Of a stretch of DNA of 64,000 nt, positions 12,501 through 23,546 are shown one piece after another. Position numbers and translations under genes: made by a program. The stretch's first letter is position 1; every line of letters begins with the position of its first letter. The stretch lies in the NCBI RefSeq assembly GCF_021917145.1, contig NC_061067.1, positions 2,617,224 to 2,681,223 on the forward strand, written 5' to 3'. The notes under the pieces were generated by a model. It searched no databases and was not told the origin of the DNA. It saw nothing but the letters and a program-made list of their open reading frames with translations. This DNA comes from Hypomesus transpacificus (taxonomy: Eukaryota > Chordata > Actinopteri > Osmeriformes > Osmeridae).

Positions 12501-15500
12501 CTCTCTCTCTCTTCCTTCTTCCCTCTCTCTTTTTGTCCGCCTCTATCCATCCCCAGGAGGAGCTGGGGATGGATAGACAGTTCAAGACTAACCCCCCCAT
12601 TCCCCACCTTCCTGTTCCCTAACACACACACACACACACTCACACACACAAACCCACACACGTGCACCCATGACCACCGCCAGTCACACCCCTCTCCTCT
12701 CTCGGACCTGCCTCTGCTCGGGGGCCGGTCGCAGACAGTTCATTGGTTCTCCCTTCCTTTTGACCCCTGACCTTGTCATCCCCTCGCCCTACCCGAGTCC
12801 CTAAGTGTTCCTCCCCCTGCCTGCTTCTTCACCCCGGGCCAGCGCAGACGATAGCCCCCTGGTGCCAAGCAGCGTCCGAACAGTCTGAACAGTGCACCAT
12901 AGTCACAACCTTTTGTAGCGATGTGAAATACATTGCTGCAACTTGTTGAGATGTTGTGGTGTTGTAAATGCATGTCAGTGTGATGACTCTGAATCATCGA
13001 GGGAGGGAGGGAGGGAGGGAGGGAGGGAGGGAGGGAGAGGAAGAGGGAGGGAGAGAGATAGAGGGGGGGGAGGGAGGGTGTGAGGAAGGTTGCCGGATCG
13101 ATTCCCCGCCGTGCCAAATGACGTTGTGTCCTTGGGCAAGGCACTTCACCCTACTTGCCTCGAGGGGAATGTCCCTGTACTTACTGTAAGTCGCTCTTGA
13201 TAAGAGTGTCTGCTAAATGACTAAATGTAAATGTAAGGTAGAGGGGAAGGGAGCTTCAAGAAGAAGCAGTAAAGTGTCTGTTATGACTCATGTGTGGTTG
13301 TGACCTTGTGACCTTTTCGATCTCCAGGATTTGACTGCTCTGGCCAAAGAGCTCCGAGAACTCCGGCAGGGGGAGGAGACGAACCGCCCACCCGTCAAAG
13401 TGACGGACTACTCTTCATCCAGTGAGGAGTCTCACAGCAGCGAGGACGAGGAGGGAGAGGGCGGGACCAACGATGGAACTGTGGCCGTCAGCGACATACC
13501 ACGGATTATGTGAGGGGAGGGAGAGACGGAGGGAGCGAGGGAGGGAGAGAGGGAGCGAGCGAGCGTGTTCAGCTAAACCAAAACGATTTAAAGTGTCTGT
13601 GAAACTTCCTCAGCAGAATAGCAATAGTTGTCAGTGAGAACACATCCTGAATGGGACCTGCGTGCTTGTGTTCCAGGCCTGCTGCAGGACCAGGAGGGAA
13701 CGAGCCCTACGGCATGATGGGAAGCCATAACGACGCCCATGGCAACGCCTATGGCAACAGTGGCCAGGACAGCACTCTGATGATGCGTGAGGTGAGCGCG
13801 CTGCCCTCCGACCTCTCACGTGCTGACACTGCACACTGCGCACGCTAAGCCTTCACACAAGCACCCAGTCATCCACCCTGCACGCTTCAGCATTGTGTGC
13901 CAACTTCACGCTCCAGCGCTCGGCTGTGTGTGTGTCTGTGTGTGCGTCTGTGTGTGTGTTTATGTCTGTGTGTGTGTGTGTGTGCATCCTGCCTGGTAAA
14001 AGGTTTTGCTGTCTCTGCACCTTCACCTGCTGTCTCTCCCTCGCTGCACCTGCTGGCTAACCCAGCCCCACAGAGTAGGAGCCCCCCCACACACTAACCC
14101 TGCCCGCTGGCCAATCACAGCCCTGCACACCCTAGAGTGGCCCCTCCCTCTCTCTGTGTTCCAGAAGTTTGGGGACAGGAGGCGGAGCTCCCCTCCCAAT
14201 GACAGCAATGGTTTCCCCAGCAACGCTAATCTGTTCCCCGGCAACGCCAATCTGCCTGACTTGGTGCAACAAAGCACCCCGCCCCTGGTCTCCCCGGGCA
14301 ACGGCTCAGGGGCCCAAGTAGGTTCACCACGAGCCCCCCCTCCCTACCCCTCACCCCTACCCCTGCAAACCTTGTCCCAAACAGTCTGGCCCCCCTCTCT
14401 AAACCTACACACTCCAGCGTCCTACGCCTGGACCTACTTCCTCCCCAGCCTGTTGTACCCAGCCAAACACAGCTAACCCCGACTGTTACTGCTTACCCTA
14501 CTGTCGCCCCACGGTCACCCACCAAACTCCTCTTCTCCCCTCAACCGCCTGACCTCAGACCTCTGTGAACTCTGGTCTGAAGCTGGAGGTGAGCTGCAGT
14601 TGCCTTCCTCCTCCTCCTCTTCAAGCCCATCTTCTCTTTTCCTTTTCCTGCTAATGTGGTCACTTCCTGTCCCTCAGTCAGCATGTCACAGTGTTGTACC
14701 TGCATGGCGAGGCTCTGCCCACAGCCTGGAACCTCCTGCTGACAGCCGCACGCACATCGCCTCCCTTCCTGCCTGCTAGCTGGCAGTTTGTCTGACGCTG
14801 CCCCTTTCTCTCTCTCTCTCTGCTCTGATTGGTAGTACGGGATAGGAAGTGGGAGTGGCTCCAAGGCCTCCTTCACGCCATTCGTCGATCCGAGGGTGTA
14901 CGGGACGTCCCCCACCGATGATGACGACGAGAACTCAGCCTCCGGTACGATGCCCTACTTCCTGTTCTGTTTGACTAGTAGAAGCCGAGCAGTAGGCTGT
15001 CCGACCTATGTATGAGATGCCCCCACCACCACATTTCCAAACAATGTCGGCCATCTTTGTTGCAGCTCTGTTTGCAGACGAGCTGATGAGACAGGAGCAG
15101 GAGCAGGCCCGACTAAACGAGGCCAGAAAGATCTCGGTGGTGAACGTGAACCCCACCAACATCCGGCCCCACAGCGACACGCCCGAGATCCGCAAGTACA
15201 AGAAGAGGTTCAACTCTGAGATCCTCTGTGCTGCTCTCTGGGGTGAGACACGGCTGCGTGTGAATACACACACACACACTCATATATACTGTATACACAC
15301 ACACATACTCATATATACTGTATACACACACACATACACATATATACTGTATACACACACACATACTCATATATACTGTATACACACACACACACTCATA
15401 TATACTGTATACACACACATACTCATATATACTGTATACACACACACACATGTAGACACACTCACACACATACACACTCATATATACTGTATATACACAC

Positions 15501-17290
15501 ACACACACACTCATATATACTGTATACACACACACACACTCATATATACTGTCACAAGGTTTGGGATGAACAGTTAGGCTGTGATGAGGATGTTTTATTG
15601 TGGTATTGATGCATGAAGAGGGTTATTATAACTTTTGGGTTTGAAATGATTTGGGAAGACTCATTATGTCTGATAAATTGTGGTTTTGATGGTTTGTGCT
15701 AATTAGCCTGTTATAGAATGCCATTTGATCTTAAGTTTATATAAGGCAGTGCATGTGTGCTGGCTGATCATCACTCTTGCGAACGATTTGTGGCTATCAC
15801 ACCCTTCGCCAAGACGGATCACAAAGTACTTTGTTTAAATCATATGTAATTGTATAGTCTAATAAATTGTATTAAAACCATATCCCTTGACTATTCAGAT
15901 CGACACAGTGCCACTCGAATTCTTCCTTAACACTACACACACATGTAGACACACATACACACTCACACATGCTCATGGCACACACACTCACATGCTGAGT
16001 GTTGATGTTGTGCCCAGGTGTGAACCTGCTGGTGGGGACTGAGAATGGGCTGATGTTGTTGGACCGCAGCGGTCAGGGGAAGGTCTACAATCTCATCAAC
16101 CGCAGACGGTTCCAGCAGATGGACGTTCTGGAGGGACTCAATGTCCTGGTCACCATCTCAGGTGGGTCCGAGCGTAACCTGACCACAACTTGGCTACAAC
16201 CCAACCACAACCACAACAGGACCATAACCTACACAAAACGTACCTTTTAGTGCAAAGGAAAAAAATCAGTCTGAGATTTTAAAGCAGGAAAGACTTTTAA
16301 AAAGGTCAAATGTTCTGAAATCAATCGAATCAAATTGTATTTGTACAGCCCTTTTTACCAGCAATGTCACAGAGGGCTTCACATACGCCCATAGAACTGC
16401 CCCAAAACCGACCTAAACTCTCAAGGAAGTGAACTGACTGCCTTTCTCCTCTCCTCGCCTCGGTCCTCCCAGGCAAGAAGAACAAGCTGCGTGTGTACTA
16501 CCTGTCCTGGCTGAGGAACAGGATATTACACAACGACCCGGAAGTAGAAAAGAAGCAGGGCTGGATCACAGTGGGGGAGCTGGAGGGCTGTGTGCACTAC
16601 AAAGTTGGTAGGTCATGCTGTGGGTGTGAGCGGGGGGGGTTTATTGGAGTGTGTGGCCTTTGTGAGAGTGCATTGTTGATTTTGTACCTCTTCTCCTGTC
16701 TTGCTTTAGTGAAATATGAGAGGATTAAGTTTCTGGTGATTGCTCTAAAGAATGCGGTGGAGATTTACGCCTGGGCTCCCAAACCTTACCACAAGTTCAT
16801 GGCTTTCAAGGTGAGACTCACACACACAAACACACACACACACACAGTGCTACGACTCTGGATAAACTGGTCCCGGCACAGATACATTCTGTCTTGAATG
16901 ATCAGTTATCTCATCATCACAGGCCTTTTCTCTCCTTCTTTCCTTTCATTTCTCATTCATTCCCTCCCTCCCAGTCGTTCACTGACCTGCAGCACCGCCC
17001 CCAGCTGGTTGACCTGACGGTGGAGGAGGGCCAGAGGTTAAAGGTCATCTATGGCTCCAGCGTTGGCTTCCATGTCATTGATGTGGACTCTGGGAACCCC
17101 TATGACATCTACATCCCCTCCCACGTAAGACTGTGTGTGTGTGTGTGTGTGTCCTGATGTATCGGTGTGTCTGAGCATTCAATGAAATGGTTATGAATGA
17201 ATAACCCATTTTAGTCATCAGTCTTGAAAATTGAATGATTCCAAACTGAGCTGGATGAAATGCGTTGGACGTGGACAGTGTTGGTGAAAC

Positions 17291-17356
<66 letters not shown>

Positions 17357-20267
17357 GAAAGTGAGATTATCTGTGGGGAGGGAGAGAGTGTGTTTGGTGT
17401 TAAGAGTGAGAGTTTGTGTGGTGATAAGAGTGAGGGTGTGTGGTGTTCAGAGTGAGAGGGTGTGTGTGGGAAGCGAGTCCGAGGCAGATACCCGCACCAG
17501 GTAAATCCTGTACCTGAGAACGAAGACCTGCCATTGGCTCGCTCGACGACCTTCAACCTCTGACCCCAACACTGACTACAGTCAGAGCTGGGGAGAGAGA
17601 CGGTAACCAAAGCAACCACCCTCATTGTTTTGGTAACGCTGCCAGCCACCACGATGATGTGATGTTCTTCCGTTGCCATGGTGATCGTGTGGCTGGAGCG
17701 GGAGATTCTATTGTTGCAGCAGTTTCTCTCGCAAGGGGGATGGGGAGGGGGGCCCTGGCCACGAGAGGAGGTAGGGATGGAGCGACAGAGCAGCCGGAGG
17801 GAGGGAGGGAGGGAGGGAGGAAGACAAAGGAAAGGGGGTTCCTGCTCTGTGCCCCCACCTCCCCCCAGGCTCATGCCCCCGCCCCCCCACCCCACCCTCA
17901 ACCCCCCCCCCCCCCTCCTCCTCCCCGTATGTCGCCCGGCAGATTCAGAGTCAGGTGACCCCCCACGCCATCGTGGTTCTGCCCAAGACGGACGGCATGG
18001 AGATGCTGCTGTGCTACGAGGACGAGGGCGTCTACGTCAACACCTACGGGCGCATCACCAAAGACGTGGTGCTGCAGTGGGGCGAGATGCCCACCTCCGT
18101 GGGTACGTCAACAACACGCTTCTAACTCTAACCAGTGGCTAGGACTCCTCCCCCCTCTCCTGTCTCTGACCAGGGAAACACTACTTCTCCCATGTCTACC
18201 CCGCCACCGAGAAACACGCCTTCTCCTTTCCCCCCCCCCCTGCTCGCTCTCACCTCATGGATCTCAAGCACCCTCTCCCCCCCCCCCCTCCCTCACGACC
18301 CCTCCATGTACCCCCTTGCCACAATCCGACTTCCCTAAATGACAAACACTTGGACAGGGTTGTTTCTTTTAATCAAGGACAATGACACACGTTGAACATT
18401 GCATGGTTCCTCCATGAATAGCACCCCTACCCCCGACTTACTCGAGCAATCCCCCCCCCCCCCCCAAAAAAAAGAAACGGAAACTAAAACAAGGCCCTCA
18501 TCTCCTTTAAACCAACTGTCAGCCTGCATCCCTTCGCCCTCACCCCTCCTTCACACCCAGCTGCCCCCTCTCTCCCGATCACCCCAGCACAGGGAGCTTG
18601 TGTTTGAGTCTGTGTGTGTTCTCCGTTCGTGCTCTTTCATGTCTTGTTTCTGTGTCGAGTGCTTCCACATAAATCACGTGAATGTTCTCTGTCTGGACGT
18701 CATCCTAAATGTGAGGTTTCTATCTTCGGGCAGATCGATAGACAGACAGACATCTGTCCTCTGGTTTGGCTTCACAGTTACCTGTTCCAATTTTGGATTG
18801 CTTTCAGTTCATCTTATGAAGGACCTTGAAAGTCAATCAGATTACGATCGCAAATTGTTTTGCCACTCAGGATGATCTTGATGGATACCCCTCCAAATCT
18901 AGCCTGCCCTGTTCACATCCATCATGACATTCTGTTCTATGTCCATCGTCTGAGACCGGAGCTTAACTGTCTGTTTGATTTGCTGTTTTCGTTTGGCCGG
19001 TCGTCTGTCTTTAACCACTGTGGGGGCTCCGCTGGGCTGTTTCAGGACACTCATCTCTCAACCCTCCAGCTGGGATTTGATTACAAAATAAACGTTTTCC
19101 TCACAGCCCCCCCATCCCACTAAAACACAGCACAATATACCCTCAAGTTAGATACCGCCCTTAGACACACACACACACACCCTCGCAGAACTCCTGGAAA
19201 GTCCTCTCCCTCAGTAGTGTACGAGGCGACTCCCATAGAGCTGGAATTCGGGACTGGAAGGTAAATCTACTCAAACCATCTCCAACCATCTACCACTTTC
19301 ACTCACCAGTGGGCCTGTTAGCATCAACAACCATGCCAGGCGGGGAAAGCCCTCCTCCCCACCCGACCCTACTGACTACTCTACCCAGAATTCCACAGTT
19401 GTCAGCCCCTCCAGGGTAGGGAGGTCAGGTGCCTGTCATTCAGAAACTGCTGCAATAATCTCCTCCCAGAGGTGTGGCCTGGCACGGCCGAGGGGTGTGA
19501 TTGGTCGGTTGTGAGAGTTGGTAGCGAGTGAGTGGTCTCCTGTCCAATCCCCTGTCTGTGTGTGTCCCCCGTCCCGCCCCCTGCAGCCTACATCCACTCC
19601 AACCAGATCATGGGCTGGGGAGAGAAGGCCATTGAGATCCGCTCCGTGGAGACGGGACACCTCGACGGAGTTTTCATGCACAAGCGAGCTCAGCGACTGA
19701 AGTTCCTGTCGGAAAGGAACGACAAGGTTTGTGATTGCGCGCGGGCAGTGACATGCACACACGGGCGGACTCACACATGCACAGGAATGGACACACACAC
19801 AGACTCACACTCATGCAAACATATCAGCCGAAGTTTACACAACACTTTCACCTTTTTCTTGTTTTACACTTGCCATCACACACACTGCAGACTGTTGAGA
19901 CAAGAATTACCGGGGAGCTTGGAAACGATGTGCCAATTACAAACATCTGTGTGCTTCTTTGAGTAACAGATGCAAGTTAATAAGTTAATAAGCAGCTGGT
20001 CCAAAAGGAAGAGTAGGCAGTGAGTGGCCCTTGCTAACCCACCATTCTCCTTCCCTCTCCTTTTCTTTATTTCTCTTTCCCTCCCTCCCTATCTCCCTTC
20101 CTCTCTACCTCCCTCTCTCACTACCTCTCTCACTACCTCTGTCTCTACTTCCCTCTCTCTCTACCTCCCTCTCTCTCCAACAGGTGTTTTTTGCATCTGT
20201 TCGTTCCGGTGGCAGCAGCCAAGTCTTCTTCATGACCCTCAACAGAAGCTCCATGATGAACTGGTAA
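3393..20267 (+). CDS. tnik: TRAF2 and NCK-interacting kinase, 3' part (coiled coil, linker, CNH domain); partial
   Basis: Germinal-centre-kinase family Ser/Thr kinase of the Misshapen/NIK group, linked in the family to JNK, Rap2 and Wnt/TCF4 signalling. Exons: ~3393-3449, 3861-3977, 4881-4967, 5148-5336, 9737-9901, 10147-10375, 10576-10682, 10913-11007, 11993-12078, 13328-13509, 13677-13791, 14165-14317, 14559-14588, 14836-14944, 15066-15242, 16018-16161, 16473-16607, 16710-16810, 16975-17124, 17943-18102, 19587-19726, 20184-20267. Phases agree at every junction except around 10147-10375. Early exons encode a Glu/Arg/Gln-rich coiled coil, the middle a Ser/Pro-rich linker (SNPDLRRT, then an acidic DYSSSSEES stretch), and exons from 15066 on the citron homology (CNH) domain, ending SSMMNW. 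The linker resembles TNIK more than MINK1 or MAP4K4, and synteny agrees. The kinase domain and start codon lie left of the window. Confidence 0.93.
3980..4240. repeat. (CA)n / CTCACA microsatellite in tnik intron
   Basis: Imperfect CA-rich repeat directly after the donor of the exon ending at 3977. Similar CA or GT tracts follow several other tnik exon ends (5339, 9902, 10683, 15270). Confidence 0.85.
5743..6057 (+). CDS. tnik: Candidate tnik cassette exon, 105 codons
   Basis: Follows an AG acceptor at 5741-5742 and ends before gtcagt at 6058. It is open throughout and exactly 315 bp, entering and leaving in phase 0 between tnik exons that also meet in phase 0, so it can be included or skipped without changing frame. 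The product is Pro/Arg/Ser-rich with ordered stretches ([29 protein letters not shown]) that look like real protein. I do not recall this segment in mammalian TNIK. The donor is weaker than consensus. Confidence 0.5.
6459..6539. repeat. (TC)n microsatellite
   Basis: About 40 uninterrupted CT dinucleotides in a tnik intron. Confidence 0.95.
6600..6800. repeat. 66-bp minisatellite, three copies
   Basis: Copies starting near 6604, 6670 and 6736 are nearly identical and include tcttctttagcgggtgctgt. Confidence 0.9.
6880..9495. repeat. 36-bp minisatellite array, about 2.6 kb
   Basis: About 70 copies of a 36-bp unit built on gtacagtaaggtaatatagt. Variant units (tggtgtag, tataatatag, tactgtag, tgtagcatgc) recur in ordered blocks, and a 360-bp block at about 8540 is repeated at about 8900, so the array shows higher-order duplication. 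Because 36 is divisible by three, the minus strand stays open for hundreds of codons (Thr/Ile/Leu/Pro/Tyr/Cys repeats). This is an arithmetic effect, not evidence of a gene. Confidence 0.95.
11108..11883 (+). mobile_element. Non-autonomous hAT-like DNA transposon with decayed BED finger
   Basis: Bounded by tagggatg at 11108 and catcccta ending at 11883, with further subterminal gcatcg-type words near both ends. Inside, 11463-11660 (+) encodes a BED-type zinc finger of the kind found at the N terminus of hAT transposases (VWQHFGF ... GSHLKR). The expected first Cys of the CxxC pair is Gly and the last His is missing, so the finger is probably not functional, and no catalytic domain follows. 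The eight flanking bases on the two sides match only partly, so the target duplication is eroded. It lies inside the tnik intron between exons 10913 and 11993. Confidence 0.7.
12985..13075. repeat. (GGGA)n tract
   Basis: Repeated gaggg units immediately before the SINE-like element in a tnik intron. Confidence 0.85.
13080..13238 (+). mobile_element. tRNA-derived SINE
   Basis: Contains a B-box-like ggatcgattcccc, a central block (gggcaaggcacttcaccc) and a 3' end gtaagtcgctcttgataaga followed by gtctgctaaatgac and aaatgtaaatg. This layout is common to teleost tRNA-derived SINEs. The A-box region is not clear, so the 5' end may be truncated. Confidence 0.75.
14559..14588 (+). CDS. tnik: Candidate 30-bp tnik microexon
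   Basis: A pyrimidine-rich tract and acceptor ctcag precede 14559, and the donor gtgagc follows 14588. The ten codons ([10 protein letters not shown]) keep phase 0 between the exons at 14165 and 14836. They fall where mammalian TNIK has a short Ser/Thr/Glu segment before the YG(M/I)GS motif. Confidence 0.55.
15551..15938 (+). mobile_element. Possible solo LTR
   Basis: A unique stretch of about 390 bp interrupts a CA/TA-rich repeat in the tnik intron. It starts TGTCACAAGG and ends CTACA, contains TATAAGG near 15738 and AATAAA near 15861, and has no internal gene, as expected for a solo long terminal repeat of an LTR retrotransposon. Flanking duplication is unclear because the target is itself repetitive. 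Confidence 0.45.
16318..16432 (+). repeat. Interspersed repeat, copy 1 of 3
   Basis: Contains cacagagggcttcacatacg and cccatagaactgc. Related sequences occur at 47700-47825 and 63740-63850 in this window, each outside exons. Confidence 0.65.
17289..17352. repeat. (GA)n microsatellite
   Basis: Uninterrupted GA dinucleotides in the tnik intron after the exon ending at 17124. Confidence 0.95.
18103..19586 (+). other. tnik intron without other features
   Basis: Lies between CNH-domain exons and has several C-runs near 18220-18290 and 18450. I see no exon, RNA or bounded element. Confidence 0.6.
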
Positions 20268-22320
20268 CCCCCTCCTCTCCGGTTCATTTCCTTCATCCCA
20301 CACCAGAGGAGGGGAGGGAAAGAATGAAGGAAGAACGGAAAAAGATGAGTGAACACATCAGACATTCGAATCAGAAGAAAAAATGCATTGGAGCCGTTGC
20401 TCATTTCCAACCTCCACCACCAGGGGTGCCAGAGAGCAACAGCCTCTCTCAAGTCAGCGTCCAGATGTTTGATATTTGACTGTAGTCTACTTACTTTCCT
20501 TGGATTACTGGGTTTCTTTTTTTTCCTTGGGTTAGGGGGACAGTTAACAGGACATGGTAGCATAAAAACCACATTGTTGGGTAGCCTAAACTTTGAACCT
20601 CCCATTTAAACCATGTTACTCTTATTTCTGGTGATTTCAGGTACGACCCGAATCCACAAATCCCGATGGTTTTGTTTGTTCACCAATATTACAACACAAG
20701 TGGTGCAGGACTCATCTAATACAGGATTAGGTCTTAAATACACAACATTTAATAACTTAACATATTATCACTTTTTTATTATTATTATTTGCATTTGACA
20801 TCATTCAGTCTTTCTTTTTGTCAACTGTAGCAAGTCGTTTGCTACACATTGTAAAGGTTGAAAACCGTTGTGGAGATCTTCTGATTAATTTTCCGGCAGA
20901 TATATGGTTTTGGTAATCTCAATGGAACCCTTGACTCAAGTTTACAAGGGGACATGATAGCAGTTGTAGACATATTTACACCAATTCACAATTAAGAAAA
21001 ATTGGCTTGAATGCCATTGTGTTGCAGATTATTTTGTGCTCCACTGTCCTCACACATTTCTCCCAGCATCTTTTCCTTCTATTTTGCACATCTGTAAATA
21101 CACACTATTCCGTTTGGAACAGCCTAACTCTACACGCACGACTGTGACAAGAAGTTTAAGACGGGAGTCCAGCTTCTCCCTGATCTGCCTGTAAATCTCT
21201 CCATTCCCCTGTAACTCGCTGGTGTGAGATGCTTCTCCTCAATGGGAATTGGCTGAACCGGGAAGCAGAAGCAGGGTTTGAGGAGGGCCGAAGCAGAAGC
21301 AGGGTTTGAGGAGGGCTGAACCAGGAAGTAGAAGCAGGGTTTGAGGAGGGCTGAACCAGGAAGTAGAAGCAGGGTTTGAGGAGGGCTGTGTGGCCAAAGC
21401 GTCCTCCTGTCCTGAACTCCATTTGAGGGATCTGCTTCTGTATATTTGCATGGCGACACTCTTACTGACACGTGGTTAGATCTGATCAGGATACAGCGCT
21501 CCTCCAACACTCAACTGCCATCACCAATTCAAACTAGCTTTAGAGGTGAAGCAACATCTATCACTCTCATCATAAAACTTTAAAAAAATAAAGTTTAGTC
21601 TAGGGATTGTGTCCAAAACTGTACTTAATCTGCCAAGAAAGTAAACCTATAGGAGAGGGTAGAGGAGTTTGTTCATGTGTTTACTAATCCAGTTTTGAAG
21701 AAAAAAAATAGATTATCTGGGACAATGAAAGTAGAGGGAGACTTCCATACCTCCGACCCCTGTGGCATCAGTGCTCAGAGAGGGGAGAAGGTTGAATAGA
21801 GGACATTTACAATAAGCAAATGAGCCTCGACCTGCAGGATGACCCACACAACCCTTAAAGATCTGAAAACACTGGAAGAAGACGGGGTCAAGGGGACCAT
21901 GTACCATCTTGTCTCACTAATGTATGAAACCATACAGAAAAAGATTCATACTTCATTATGATATTATCTTATTGATTATTTAGAGAAAGACAGGACTTTA
22001 TGTTCAAATTCTATTATAAAGCGTAGTTGTCTTTCTACAGAGTAGAGAAAAGTTTTAAGAATTTCTAAATATGTTTTTATTGTGGTTTGATTTGTATTTG
22101 TATTTCAATTTTTGTACGTATCAGACTGTGAACATGTATGAATGTGCGTGTGTGTGTGTGTGTGTGAGAGAGACTCGTCTTCCCAGCTAACAGAATTGGA
22201 TTTTATTCCTCCACTGTTACGACTATAGCGTTTGGTGTGTGTGTGTGTGTTTGTGTGCGTGTGTGTCCTCCCGGTCTGAATCCCTGGGATCAATAAAACC
22301 CCGCCTCAGACTCATTAAGC
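20268..22320 (+). other. tnik: tnik 3' UTR and downstream
   Basis: No coding sequence follows the stop at 20265-20267. An AATAAA at about 22291 is a plausible polyadenylation signal. The region becomes AT-rich after 20600. Confidence 0.5.
21252..21386. repeat. ~28-36-bp tandem repeat, four copies
   Basis: Four copies ending agcagggtttgaggaggg lie in the probable tnik 3' UTR. Confidence 0.85.
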
Positions 22321-23459
22321 ACTCTGTCATATTCAGATGTACATGTCCCTTCCTTGTACAGCAACATATTTGATGAAGAAAAATGTCAACATTGTTTGGA
22401 TGTTTTAAACTTGTAAAACATACAGTGCTATTCTACGATGTTGGACAAATTATTCATCCACACATCACCCTGACACATAAACACACATGCGCGCACACAC
22501 ACACACACATTCACTGTTCCACCAGTAAAAAAGAAAAAAAAAAGAAAAAAAAAGAAAACATCTAATCTGACCGTCTACGCAATTTCTGCTGTCTTGCTCT
22601 GTTGAAGGTCCATATAACTTCCATTGAGTGGTAGTAGCCTATGTAATTACATGTTCTTAATAAAAAAAATATCCAAATCACCATCAGTGTGCTTCTGGAG
22701 GCAGCTTTGTCACGTTTGACATTTAGTGTAGTTTGTCCAGTATGGCCAAAATGAACCTGGACATAGAACTGTGTTTGCCCCCAATCAACTCCAAGTAATC
22801 ATTTGTCATGCCAAATCAGCTATCACATTATTTACAAGCTCTTATCTTCAGATGTTATCGTTAGGGACAGCAACAACGTGTAATATAGGATTGATAGATC
22901 ATGTGATGATTGCAAATCATTTCCCCTTGTTTGTCTCCATACTCCTAAAAAGACAGTGCTGTTTTTCTAAATTAAAGTACAAGTTTAACACAGGCAACCG
23001 CTGACGTATTGCTCCGTAATTTCTTATGCGCACGCATGCATCCTTTTTTTTTAAGAATATGGTTTCACTGTAACTACAACTATGATATATACGCCCTTTT
23101 TATGTAGGCCTACCTGATTTTATTACCACGTTTAATGCATTTAGTGTGTTTTTCTGGAATAAATTAAGCACAAAGCATCTCCACAATACTTGATAATACA
23201 AGTTACAGCTGTATAGTATGTGTAGGCTATAGTAACAAACATAAAAACTGCACATCTTTTGTCAAACTCGATCTTATTTTATGGAGCATTTGTGCTAGAA
23301 ATGTATCCTCTGATAAATAAGCAATCGATCCCATCTCTTTCATTGCATGTTGTGTAACTTGTTTCTATGCTCAACAATAAAGACGATCAGAAAGGACATA
23401 ACGTCATACCAAAACGCAGTGCATTCACCGCATGTCAAACCGAACACTGTCGACAACCG
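22321..23459. other. tnik-eif5a2 intergenic region
   Basis: AT-rich with a CA tract near 22490. I see no open exon flanked by splice sites. In human, SLC2A2 lies in this interval; nothing resembling a sugar transporter exon is visible here. Confidence 0.5.
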
Positions 23460-23546
23460 GAACACTTAAAAGGCCCTCCTCCCTCTACGGATGCCGCAGT
23501 AAAATTGGTCGCGCCTGCGCATTTTTGGACCTCTTTTTCTTGCAAG
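23460..23546 (+). promoter_or_regulatory. eif5a2: Candidate eif5a2 promoter and 5' noncoding exon
   Basis: A GC-richer patch with acttaaaagg near 23464 is followed by gcgcctgcgc and a pyrimidine tract, ending at a strong donor (caag|gtaagt, donor at 23547). The coding exon at 25239 is preceded by an acceptor (tgtacag at 25212-25218), which would leave an intron of about 1.7 kb in the 5' UTR. The exact transcription start cannot be read. Confidence 0.4.

Noticed and set aside
3393-20267. Assignment of the kinase to MINK1 or MAP4K4
   Set aside because: The linker motifs ([16 protein letters not shown]-type segment, [13 protein letters not shown]) and the eif5a2/rpl22l1 neighbours fit TNIK better.
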